Numbered from the stretch's first letter, positions 8,033 through 14,991 are shown. The stretch: DNA of 16,390 nt from Clostridiales bacterium UBA3680 (GCA_002372875.1 DFJD01000053.1:6680-23069), one strand, 5' to 3'. Made by a program: numbers and translations. Notes: generated from the sequence alone by a model not told the origin.

Positions 8033-8044
8033 GAGGTGAATGAT

Positions 8045-8617
8045 ATGACTACAAACGTTATGATAGTTGGAGTGGGCGGTCAAGGCTCACTGCTTGCAAG
8101 TAAGCTTCTTGGCCATGTTGTAATGAGCAAGGGGTATGATGTGAAAGTTTCCGAGGTTCACGGAATGAGCCAAAGAGGCGGAAGTGTTGTTACTTATGTA
8201 AGATTTGGAAACAAAGTATACTCTCCCATAATCGACAAGGGCGAGGCGGATTTTATAATATCCTTTGAGGAACTTGAAGCCGCAAGATATCTTCCCTACC
8301 TGAAAAAAGGTGGAAGCGTTGTTGTAAATACTCAGCAGATAGATCCTATGCCCGTAATTACCGGAAAAGCGGTTTATCCCGAAGGACTTCTTGAAAAAAT
8401 AGAGCAAAGCGGTGCAAAGCTTCACGCCTTTGATGCTCTTGCCCTTGCAAACAAAGCAGGTTCTTCTAAGGCAACAAATATCGCTTTAATGGGAAAATTT
8501 TCAAAGCTTTTTGAGGATATTTCCGAAGAGGAATGGCTCTCCTCCCTCAAGGCTTGTGTTCCCGCCAAATTTCTTGAACTTAACGAAAAGGCATTTTATT
8601 TAGGTAGAAACAGTTGA
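8045..8617 (+). CDS. iorB: Indolepyruvate:ferredoxin oxidoreductase, beta subunit
   Basis: A 190-residue gamma-type (CoA-domain) partner of IorA. The family motifs are the N-terminal VMIVGVGGQGSLLASKLLG (GVGGQG at residues 9-14) and the SEVHGMSQRGGSVVTYVRFG segment. The length is normal. I place the start at ATG 8045: the upstream in-frame GTG at 8036 is inside the ribosome binding site AGAGGTGA, which is 8 nt from ATG 8045. It follows iorA after 12 nt and its TGA overlaps the TTG start of the next gene, so stoichiometric coupled expression is expected. Confidence 0.94.
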   Translation: MTTNVMIVGVGGQGSLLASKLLGHVVMSKGYDVKVSEVHGMSQRGGSVVTYVRFGNKVYSPIIDKGEADFIISFEELEAARYLPYLKKGGSVVVNTQQIDPMPVITGKAVYPEGLLEKIEQSGAKLHAFDALALANKAGSSKATNIALMGKFSKLFEDISEEEWLSSLKACVPAKFLELNEKAFYLGRNS

Positions 8618-9420
8618 AAATAACGGATTTTCACACACACATTTTCCCGGAAAAAATAGCAGCGGCAGCAATAGCCTCTTTAAGCAAAAGCTCGGGTATA
8701 AAAAACAACACAGACGGAACCGTAAACGGACTTTTAAAAAGCATGGATATTGCAGGTATAACCCGTAGCGTTGTTCTTCCGGTTGTTACAAATCCAAAAC
8801 AATTCACATCGGTAAATCGCTATGCCGAAGAAATAAACCGTAAATTCGAAGACAGGATAATATCATTCGGAGGAATACATCCGCTTGACTCCGATTACAA
8901 GCAAGAACTGAAAACTCTGAAAGAATCCGGATTTAAGGGTATAAAGCTTCATCCCGATTACCAAGGCGTTAATGCCAATGATATTTCCGTAAAAAGAATT
9001 GTATACGAGGCATCCGCCCTTGGACTTATAATAACGATACATGCCGGAAAGGATATTTCCTTTCCGCGTATGGCATCCACTGCCGAAATGCTTGCCGAGG
9101 TGACCGATGAGATCAAGCCCGACAAGTTCGTACTTGCACACTTGGGCTCTTGGGGAGATTGGCAGAAAACGATAAAACTTCTTTGCGGAAAAAATATATG
9201 GCTTGATATTTCATTTAGTCTTGAATACATCAAAGAAGACATACTAAGAGAAATTGTTCGCCTGCATGGGGCTGACAGAATACTTTTTGCCACAGACTCC
9301 CCTTGGAGCAAGCAAAGCGAATATGTGGAAAAAGCAAGTTCACTTTTTACCGAAGATGAACAAAAGCTTATAATGTGCAAAAACGCGGAGAACTTATTAT
9401 ATGGAAGAAAAGACGACTAA
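8614..9420 (+). CDS. Amidohydrolase-2 family metal-dependent hydrolase or decarboxylase
   Basis: A 268-residue TIM-barrel protein of the Amidohydro_2 (COG2159) type. Visible metal and catalytic positions: H7 and H9 in DFHTHIFPE, H113 in KLHPDYQG, H143 in IHAGKD, H176 in AHLGSW and D228 in ATDSPW. The family includes ACMSD-like decarboxylases, hydratases and C-N hydrolases, so the reaction cannot be assigned. The start is a TTG (8614-8616) overlapping the iorB stop (TTGA), with AGGTAG upstream. No downstream ATG keeps the essential HxH, so the TTG is well supported. It also overlaps the thioesterase gene by 20 nt. Being locked between iorB and a thioesterase suggests it acts on an aromatic acid or its conjugate; that is inference. 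Confidence 0.85.
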   Translation: MKITDFHTHIFPEKIAAAAIASLSKSSGIKNNTDGTVNGLLKSMDIAGITRSVVLPVVTNPKQFTSVNRYAEEINRKFEDRIISFGGIHPLDSDYKQELKTLKESGFKGIKLHPDYQGVNANDISVKRIVYEASALGLIITIHAGKDISFPRMASTAEMLAEVTDEIKPDKFVLAHLGSWGDWQKTIKLLCGKNIWLDISFSLEYIKEDILREIVRLHGADRILFATDSPWSKQSEYVEKASSLFTEDEQKLIMCKNAENLLYGRKDD

Positions 9421-9877
9421 AAACTCAATTACCGAAATTTCAAGATTGATAAAATTTGAAGATATAAACGGATTTTCTCGTCTGTTCGGAGGCAAGCTCA
9501 TGCAATGGATGGACGAGGTTGCCGGCATATGTGCCATGCGTCATTGCGGCGGCATTATAACAACTGCTGCCGTAGATAACCTGCAATTTAAAAAGGGTGC
9601 GGGAATAGGAGATATAATTGTGCTCACAGCCAAGGCTACCTATGTGGGAAACACCTCTATGGAAGTAAGAGTGGATGTATACAACGAAAACAAAGAAACA
9701 GGTCAAAGAACGGTGATAAACCGTGCCTATTTTACCGAAGTCCACATAAATGAGAAAGGCGAGCCCATACCCATAAAATACAAGCTGAAAATAGAAACTC
9801 CCTCGGAAGAAGCCGAATGGGAGGGTGCGAAAAAAAGAATAGCAACGCGAAAAGAAAGACGAGGTTGCGGATGGTAA
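9401..9877 (+). CDS. Hotdog-fold acyl-CoA thioesterase (YciA-like), altered 3' end
   Basis: A 158-residue single-hotdog thioesterase hydrolysing acyl-CoA to free acid plus CoA. The signature GGKLMQWMDEVAG (residues 30-42) holds the catalytic acid D38. It is followed by a hydrophobic helix with H48, and strands ending in RAYFTEVHIN. CGGAG lies 10 nt before ATG, and the start sits inside the amidohydrolase gene (20-nt overlap). The body is complete, but the last few residues (RGCGW) read into DNA belonging to a toxin gene tail, so the natural stop has probably been lost and replaced. No terminator follows. In the operon it would release aryl-acetate from IorAB-made CoA ester, opposing the ligase; the two may be used under different conditions. 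Confidence 0.87.
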   Translation: MEEKTTKNSITEISRLIKFEDINGFSRLFGGKLMQWMDEVAGICAMRHCGGIITTAAVDNLQFKKGAGIGDIIVLTAKATYVGNTSMEVRVDVYNENKETGQRTVINRAYFTEVHINEKGEPIPIKYKLKIETPSEEAEWEGAKKRIATRKERRGCGW

Positions 9878-10001
9878 GACAATATACGGCGTTTATAAAG
9901 GTGTAAGAGTTGGAATTATTAAGACAAAAGGGGTTATTGCAACAGTTTTCCCTGATGTGAACCAATCTTCTATAATCCGAAAAGGTCGAAAAAGAAAATG
10001 A
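9843..10001 (+). pseudogene. C-terminal remnant of a polymorphic-toxin-like gene
   Basis: In a frame different from the thioesterase, the DNA is open after a TAG at 9840-9842 and reads a basic C-terminal tail containing ADGKTIYGVYKGVRVGII, then IATVFPDVNQ and a lysine/arginine-rich end, stopping at TGA 9999-10001. The strand-strand-xTxFPD pattern resembles the end of bacterial EndoU-type and similar secreted nuclease toxin domains, but only about 45 residues remain and the assignment is tentative. The stop overlaps the ATG of the next gene (ATGA), the usual arrangement of toxin and immunity genes. The true breakpoint is probably near 9860-9870. There is no start codon or N-terminal region, so it cannot make a toxin. 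Confidence 0.55.
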
Positions 10002-10393
10002 ATATAAATGTTTTAAAAGCAGAACTCTCTCACAGACTTTCTTTGCATATAAACGATGATTTTGGACTTGAAGAAAGTTGGAAAAGATTGACGAATATTA
10101 TGTCTGAGAACATTTATGAAACGATTGAATTTTTTAAACACAAATGCACAGATGAAGAATTTTTTTGGCTTTCGGAGGTGTTTTCAGATGTTGCCGAAAA
10201 AACTCAAAGCAAAGATTTTGTACAAGCATTAAAGCAAAGATTGGCACAAGTCACACGAGACAATTATGTTCAAGCTAATTTTAATAATGAACATATAAGA
10301 ACGTATATTGATTATGACGAATATATACGAAGTGTACAGCTTGAAATAGATTATGCGGAAAATGCCCTAATTGGTGCACAGAGCATTAAATAG
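9998..10393 (+). CDS. Orphan immunity-like protein
   Basis: A 131-residue acidic, all-helical-looking cytosolic protein. Its motifs include DEEFFWLSEVFSDVAEKTQS in the middle and DYDEYIRSVQLEIDYAE at the end. I recognise this general pattern from small proteins that follow secreted toxin genes, but cannot name a family. The start ATG overlaps the stop of the toxin remnant, which is the main evidence for an immunity role. Having lost its toxin it would be an orphan, possibly still protecting against related toxins from neighbours. Its own promoter is not visible; any expression might come by read-through from the ior operon, which lacks a terminator here. Confidence 0.65.
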   Translation: MNINVLKAELSHRLSLHINDDFGLEESWKRLTNIMSENIYETIEFFKHKCTDEEFFWLSEVFSDVAEKTQSKDFVQALKQRLAQVTRDNYVQANFNNEHIRTYIDYDEYIRSVQLEIDYAENALIGAQSIK

Positions 10394-10412
10394 TGATTAC
10401 TCGATGTTTCCC

Positions 10413-10757
10413 TTATTCTTCTTTGATTTCGTGCGATGTAATAATAATGCCCTGCTCGGATTTTTCAGTAAAAGATGTTTAAATCTTTTCTTCATCTTTA
10501 AATGATACAGTTCTATTATTTCCTGTTTGCTTGCTCTTTTTAAATAGCTCTATACCTTATTTTTAATGTTCGTGATAATTCAGTTATATACTTTTCACTA
10601 TAATCCAACTTTTCCGCTATGTATTTATTTGTACATCCCTCATACAGAAGTTTAATAACGGTTAAACGCCTTACAATGTCTTATTTTTATTATTTTTTAT
10701 TTCAAGACACACAGCTTCATATTCTTCCGCTGATATTTGTGTTTTATTTCCTCTCAT
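10413..10757 (-). pseudogene. Frameshifted N-terminal remnant of an IS630-type transposase
   Basis: On the minus strand an ATG at 10757 (AGAGGTGAT ribosome site) begins MRGNKTQISAEEYEAV, stops at 10673-10671, continues in another frame as RRLTVIKLLYEG then NKYIAEKLDYSEKYITEL (a helix-turn-helix), and continues in a third stretch as KQTGNNRTVSFKDEEK and IIITSHEIKEE, ending near 10413. The order and content match the DNA-binding N-terminus of IS630-like transposases. At least two frameshifts plus stops are present and the DDE catalytic part is missing, so it is dead. It fills the 450-nt space between the immunity gene and the phage remnants; I see nothing else there. Confidence 0.72.
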
Positions 10758-10777
10758 TAATATCACCTCTATGATTT

Positions 10778-10806
10778 ATTATATCATAAAAGTTAATAAA
10801 TGTAAA
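10778..10806 (-). promoter_or_regulatory. Consensus promoter of the IS630 remnant
   Basis: Minus strand: -35 TTTACA (10806-10801), 17-bp spacer, -10 TATAAT (10783-10778), leading to the remnant's ribosome site and ATG. It would drive antisense RNA across the 3' side of the immunity gene (10393) unless terminated. Confidence 0.65.
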
Positions 10807-10847
10807 GGTTTCTATGGATATTTAGTATAAGAGCTGATAAGATATAT

Positions 10848-11333
10848 GTGTTTCAAATGCCTACAGAGCCAATAAGCTATATATTTAAACCGGCTACAAA
10901 TGTTGGAAGCTTTGATGTTACTAATAAAAACGCACATAGTCGAGGTAAATATATTCATTCTATTGAGGATATGAAAAACAGCATTATTGCCGAGGTTAAT
11001 TCAAAGGAAAGTAGAAAAATGCCTGAGAAGATATTTATTGCAAGAGATGAAACAAATATAAAGAAATATGGCTTGTTGAGTGAAAATTATAGTGTAAACT
11101 CTGATGAAGCAGACAACATTCAAGAGGTTGCAAACAAAAGACTGAAAGAAAAAAATACAATAAAACGAGAGCTTACTATGGATTTTATAGGACACAATGA
11201 AGCAAGACTGTGGCGAGTAATGCACATAGAGGACGATTATCTTGGCTTAAACAACAATTTCCGAATTAAATCCGTCAGCCATAAAATAAGTGGCTGTAAC
11301 CACACAATGAGTTGCAGCCTTGAAAGCTTGTGA
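10848..11333 (+). pseudogene. XkdQ-like phage tail/baseplate hub protein, C-terminal fragment
   Basis: The open frame starts near 10806 without a convincing start codon; the GTG at 10848 lacks a ribosome site. The C-terminal 100 residues match the pattern of XkdQ/YqbQ-type tail proteins: an IKKYGLLSEN segment, a NIQEVANKRLKEKN helix, then IKSVSHKISGCNHTMSCSLE as the closing strands. The N-terminal two-thirds of the usual protein is missing and the first ~50 residues may derive from another phage gene. It is probably a non-functional remnant of a PBSX-like or Skin-like tail module. Confidence in the family is moderate because the match is by motif only. Confidence 0.5.
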
Positions 11334-11337
11334 AAAA

Positions 11338-11882
11338 ATGCTGAAAATGATAAATAAGTTGTACCGAAAAGACAAGGTAACACTTGATATAATAAATGCT
11401 ATGAAAACAAAGCTGAAAGGCTGTGAAGTGAAGATTGATGACCTTTATAAGCAGATTTTTCTTGATTACTCAACTTTGTATTTGGATTTAAAGGAAAAGG
11501 AAATGTCTATCGGAAAAAAGCTTGATGATATAGAAAAGAGAAGATCCTATATAAGAACACGACTTTTGGTACGGCAAAGAAAAAACTCCTTGAAAGCACA
11601 GCGAATACTGTGCCGGGAGTTACAGTTGAGGTTGATTTTAAGGATATGACCGTAATTCTGAAGTTTATCAAGGTTGAAAATAATAAATTTCTCGGAGTTG
11701 AAAAAAGAACTCTTGAAACAATGATACCGTATCACCCTGATATGATGCTTGAATATGAACACATAAACTGGGGCGAAATAAAAGATGTTACTTGGGGTGC
11801 TGTTAAGCCTTATACTTGGCATAGTGTATCTCAGAGTGTGTCGGGGACTATATTAGGTGGACTTGATGATGATTTTGACTGA
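11338..11882 (+). pseudogene. YmfQ/DUF2313-like phage tail protein, frameshifted
   Basis: Two frames join into one YmfQ-like (XkdU-like) protein. The first part runs from about ATG 11338 (MLKMINKLYRKDK) to EKRRSYIRTRLL; the second resumes from about 11571 as GTAKKKLLESTANTVPG and runs to the TGA at 11880-11882. The family continuation RxRLxGTGT makes clear that one G is missing in the TTGGT run at 11567-11570. The end, with EHINWGEIKDVTWG, is typical. In intact phage modules several genes (DUF2577, DUF2634, baseplate J) lie between XkdQ and YmfQ; here only 4 nt separate them, so an internal deletion is likely. Confidence 0.6.
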
Positions 11883-11939
11883 AAATTTTATTAATTTACT
11901 TGTATAATTATATTATTTATGTTATTATGAAAATATTAC

Positions 11940-11945
11940 TATAAT
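11940..11945 (+). promoter_or_regulatory. Candidate -10 box upstream of the CuAO_N1 gene pair
   Basis: TATAAT at 11940-11945 lies in a very AT-rich gap 30 nt before the first ATG of the pair. The matching -35 region is poor (TTATGT), so this is a weak prediction. Confidence 0.35.
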
Positions 11946-11974
11946 AGTATTATTTTTTTGAGAGGGTGATTTTT

Positions 11975-12448
11975 ATGATTATTAGAAAATTAAGCTGTTT
12001 TGTATTTACTTTTTGTTTATCAGTTAGCATAATACACACCGGTGTATTTGCTAATACATGGAAACAATATTTATCAGATGGTACACCATATACGGTTACA
12101 GACGATTATATAATTGTGAATGGTAGAGCTTTGATTAAATTACGTGAGTTTATTACAAATTTTATGGGTGAAGACGAAGTGTCTGTAACATTTAACCAAG
12201 ATACAAAGACTGCAATAATAATTATTAAAAATTATATGAAGATAGTCATTACTGCCGGGCAGGATAATTTTGAGGTTTCATATTTAAATAACCATTTTCT
12301 TTCAGGAGAAAAAAAAATTGTAGAACTTGATTCACCAGCAGAAATAATAGATGGACATTTTTACTTGCCTGCAAGAAAGGTTGGAGAAATATATGGACTT
12401 GGTTTTGAATGGAATGCACAGGATAAGTTAGTGTATATATATAGTTGA
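11975..12448 (+). CDS. Small secreted protein with a CuAO_N1-type domain
   Basis: A 157-residue protein. A signal peptide occupies residues 1-26 (FVFTFCLSVSIIHTGVFA, likely cut before NT). The rest resembles a single copper-amine-oxidase-N-terminal-like domain (PF07833 type): a strand IIVNGRALIKLREF, a DTKTAIIIIKN turn, then HFYLPARKVGEIYGLGFEWN. This domain is a wall- or surface-associated module in Clostridia, not an oxidase. The start is ATG 11975; the in-frame GTG at 11966 is part of the ribosome site GAGGGTGAT. It lies 26 nt before the large CuAO_N1 gene and is probably co-transcribed. Base composition is much more AT-rich than the backbone genes at the left. Confidence 0.72.
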   Translation: MIIRKLSCFVFTFCLSVSIIHTGVFANTWKQYLSDGTPYTVTDDYIIVNGRALIKLREFITNFMGEDEVSVTFNQDTKTAIIIIKNYMKIVITAGQDNFEVSYLNNHFLSGEKKIVELDSPAEIIDGHFYLPARKVGEIYGLGFEWNAQDKLVYIYS

Positions 12449-12474
12449 ATATATTGAAGAGGTAAAGCAAATAT

Positions 12475-14508
12475 ATGAAGATAAAAAATATGATATTTGG
12501 TGTTATTGTTGCAACAACATTGTTTAATACACTTACTGTTGTTGTGGCAGATGATTATAATGTAGATTGGAAAGAAAAGTATATTGGTTTTATAAATGAT
12601 AATATAAATAAGAACAAAATATATGAAGATTATTATTATACATTAATTAATGTTAATAATGATTCAATACCTGAATTATATATAGCACCTAATTCTGGAA
12701 TTGGTGGCGATATTATATGTAGTTATTATAATGGAGATATGATATATGAGCGAATAGGAGTTGGTGATGGTATTTTTAGATATATTGAGGGTAAAAATTT
12801 GTTTATTGAATCTGGTGGACGAATGGATACATATAGTGATAAAGTATATTCTATTGAAAACGGTAAATTTGTTGTAAAGTGTGATGGTCAATATGGTGCT
12901 TCGGATAACACAAATGTAAAGTGTGACCAATATGGAAATCCAATATATGAGTACTTTATAAATGGAGTGCGAGTTGCAGATGAAAAAGAATATGAAAAGT
13001 GCTTAAATGCTGTTTTTAATGAACAACAGGCTATAGAACCAATTTATGCAAACAATAAGTATGATAGCAATCTTATGCGTTATGTGGGAGAAGGAATTTA
13101 TGACAGAAAAGAAATATTGAAAGTTATAGATAATTATGACATAGATAAGAACAAGAGTTCAGAAATCATAGATAGTGAAAAATTAATTTCTGTAATATTA
13201 AATGGGAAAGAATTATCATTTGATGTTAAACCATATATAGAAAACGGAACAACAAGAGTGCCAATGCGAAAAATATTTGAATCTCTTGGTGCAGCAGTTG
13301 AATATGATGCAAGTACAAAGACTATTACTGCTTGTAAGGGTAGTGCGATTATTGAACTTGTGACAGGTGCATCAACTGCTAGGATCAATGGCAGAGAGAT
13401 GACACTAACCACATCAGTAGAAAATAAAAATGGTTCAACGATGGTTCCTTTAAGATTTGTTTCTGAAGCTCTTGGTGCTGAAGTTATTTGGGATGGCGAA
13501 ACAAAAACAATAACAATTAACCTTGCAGAGGATAAAGCTGATAAAGAACATTTAGTTAATAATCCAATTACTGGTCATAGTAATGTGATTTTGACAATAT
13601 ATGATAATAGAAATAATATATTGGACGGAATTATGTGGACTACTGCTAATTGGGCTGATGGCACAAAACATTTAATCAACATTGAGGAGGAAGTATCTGA
13701 TGTTGAACAAGGCAAGGGTGTATTAGCAAGTATATTAGCCAATGTACCTGAAATTGAAAGTGAACCTATGGATACAAGTAAGTATACAAATGTATCTGGT
13801 ATTGCTAGTGATGGTGCTTCTATTGTTGAGAATTATTTCGGTACATCTACCAAAGAAACAAAGCTATTACAAAATAGCATAGAAAAACTTGGTGATGTAA
13901 TTGATTGGACGGCTTTCAGCATAGAAGAAATTGATTTTTTACTAAGAGATTATAAGAAAAACATACAATACTTTGTTTTACTTCAGTCAAATTGCAATGA
14001 TGAATATGTTAATGCGATAATTGATGATTTAATGCAGGATTATACGGACAAGTGGTATAAAACTATTATTGATTTAAATGAAAAAATAGCTGATGAGGTT
14101 GTAGATAAAGGAATAGATGCTAGTGCTGGATTCTATACAGCGGGACTATATCCAGTTGTAAAGTATTCAAGCGAATTAATTTCAACCACTACTGGATTAA
14201 AAAGTAAAACAGATGCATTAGCTAATTTTTATCAGGTATGCAGAATGATAAATCCAGTAGATGAAACCCTTGAAAAATGTCTTATTAAATATAAGAATGG
14301 TGAGTGTTCTGAAAGTGATTGGCAAGCTGCATTTGAATTAAATAAGGCAACAAAAATTTATGCTTATGAATGTATTACAAAGTTTGGTAATCCTTCAGAT
14401 GTAGATAGAGCTTATGCAAATATTCAAGATATAAAGAAGTATGTATTAAAGAATGGAGAAATTGTATATTGCGGTGGTGCTGGCGGTGGCAGCATGGGTG
14501 GCAGATAA
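12475..14508 (+). CDS. Large secreted protein with CuAO_N1 domain and Gly-rich tail
   Basis: A 677-residue protein with a signal peptide (1-25, ending VVVA). Residues 30-190 form a domain like the small secreted 'NxDxxPEL' modules of Clostridia (LINVNNDSIPEL at 57-68). Residues 237-350 are a CuAO_N1-type domain with its two characteristic halves (NGTTRVPMRKIFESLGAAVEYD and STMVPLRFVSEALGAEVIWD). From 360 to 665 is a mostly helical region I do not recognise. The C-terminus is CGGAGGGSMGGR. It has no membrane anchor other than the signal peptide and no sortase motif. AGAGGT precedes the ATG by 11 nt. It is the longest intact gene of the accessory region and might be cargo carried by surrounding mobile elements, or a secreted effector; both are inference. 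Confidence 0.75.
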   Translation: MKIKNMIFGVIVATTLFNTLTVVVADDYNVDWKEKYIGFINDNINKNKIYEDYYYTLINVNNDSIPELYIAPNSGIGGDIICSYYNGDMIYERIGVGDGIFRYIEGKNLFIESGGRMDTYSDKVYSIENGKFVVKCDGQYGASDNTNVKCDQYGNPIYEYFINGVRVADEKEYEKCLNAVFNEQQAIEPIYANNKYDSNLMRYVGEGIYDRKEILKVIDNYDIDKNKSSEIIDSEKLISVILNGKELSFDVKPYIENGTTRVPMRKIFESLGAAVEYDASTKTITACKGSAIIELVTGASTARINGREMTLTTSVENKNGSTMVPLRFVSEALGAEVIWDGETKTITINLAEDKADKEHLVNNPITGHSNVILTIYDNRNNILDGIMWTTANWADGTKHLINIEEEVSDVEQGKGVLASILANVPEIESEPMDTSKYTNVSGIASDGASIVENYFGTSTKETKLLQNSIEKLGDVIDWTAFSIEEIDFLLRDYKKNIQYFVLLQSNCNDEYVNAIIDDLMQDYTDKWYKTIIDLNEKIADEVVDKGIDASAGFYTAGLYPVVKYSSELISTTTGLKSKTDALANFYQVCRMINPVDETLEKCLIKYKNGECSESDWQAAFELNKATKIYAYECITKFGNPSDVDRAYANIQDIKKYVLKNGEIVYCGGAGGGSMGGR

Positions 14509-14584
14509 AATTATATTATTATTAAATAGTGTCTGCTTCCTTTCAAAAAAATCCACAGAACCCCTACAAACACTACCATTTACG

Positions 14585-14651
14585 CCTCAAATATAGTATA
14601 ATAAGTGCTAGGAAAATATGTGAATTCGTGCTAAAAACTTGCACTTTGAGG
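14585..14651 (+). promoter_or_regulatory. IS transposase promoter and anti-Shine-Dalgarno leader
   Basis: A TATAAT at 14597-14602 (weak -35) should start RNA near 14609. The ribosome site GAGG (14648-14651) is complementary, as TTTGAGG (14645-14651), to CCTCAAA at 14585-14591, and AAGTGC (14603-14608) pairs with GCACTT (14641-14646). Both upstream arms lie before the predicted start, so only read-through RNA would hide the ribosome site. Confidence 0.5.
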
Positions 14652-14658
14652 TAATGTT

Positions 14659-14914
14659 ATGTATATATTTGAAAGAGAGTATCAATACAGTTTAAATGAT
14701 TTTAATCAACCTATGGGGATGGAATTATCCCCTAATAACAAATGGGTAAAAAAGGCAAATATGATTCCTTGGAATATGATTGAAGAGCATTATGCAAAGT
14801 TGTTTTCGGATAAAGTGGGAATGCCGGCGAAGCCCTTGCGTATGGCGTTGGGTTCTTTGCTCATTCAAAAGGAGTACAAATATTCGGATCGTGAACTTGT
14901 AGAACAACTCAAGG
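14659..14914 (+). pseudogene. IS5/IS1182-type transposase, first 85 codons only
   Basis: ATG 14659 follows GAGG by 7 nt and encodes the N-terminal DUF772-type region of IS5/IS1182 transposases, recognisable from GMPAKPLRMALGSLLIQKEY and YSDRELVEQLK. The native sequence stops at codon 85 exactly where the IS256-family terminal repeat begins (14915). The reading frame then runs on for 28 meaningless residues through the inserted element to TGA at about 14998-15000. The DDE domain is absent, so it is inactive. No continuation of this transposase is visible on the other side of the inserted element. Confidence 0.8.
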
Positions 14915-14959
14915 GAGTCTGTTTTAACTTTTGTGTAAACTCAAAAAACCGGTGTATAT

Positions 14960-14986
14960 GCGGGCTGTCTTTATGCCCGCTTTTTT
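14960..14986 (+). terminator. Intrinsic terminator near the left end of the IS256 derivative
   Basis: GCGGGC (14960-14965) and GCCCGC (14975-14980) form a 6-bp all-GC stem with a 9-nt loop followed by six T. On the + strand it would stop transcripts entering the element from the left. Confidence 0.65.
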
Positions 14987-14991
14987 ATGAT

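Noticed and set aside
8958..9380. 140-codon minus-strand ORF opposite the amidohydrolase
   Set aside because: The + strand gene has clear catalytic motifs; the antisense frame has only low-complexity Ser-rich sequence.
10394..10850. CRISPR array or structured RNA in the gene-poor stretch
   Set aside because: No regularly spaced repeats; the stretch is explained by a frameshifted IS630 transposase fragment and its promoter.
10848..11333. Intact phage tail gene with GTG start
   Set aside because: No ribosome site at the GTG, the frame is open upstream without a start, and the N-terminal domains of the family are absent.
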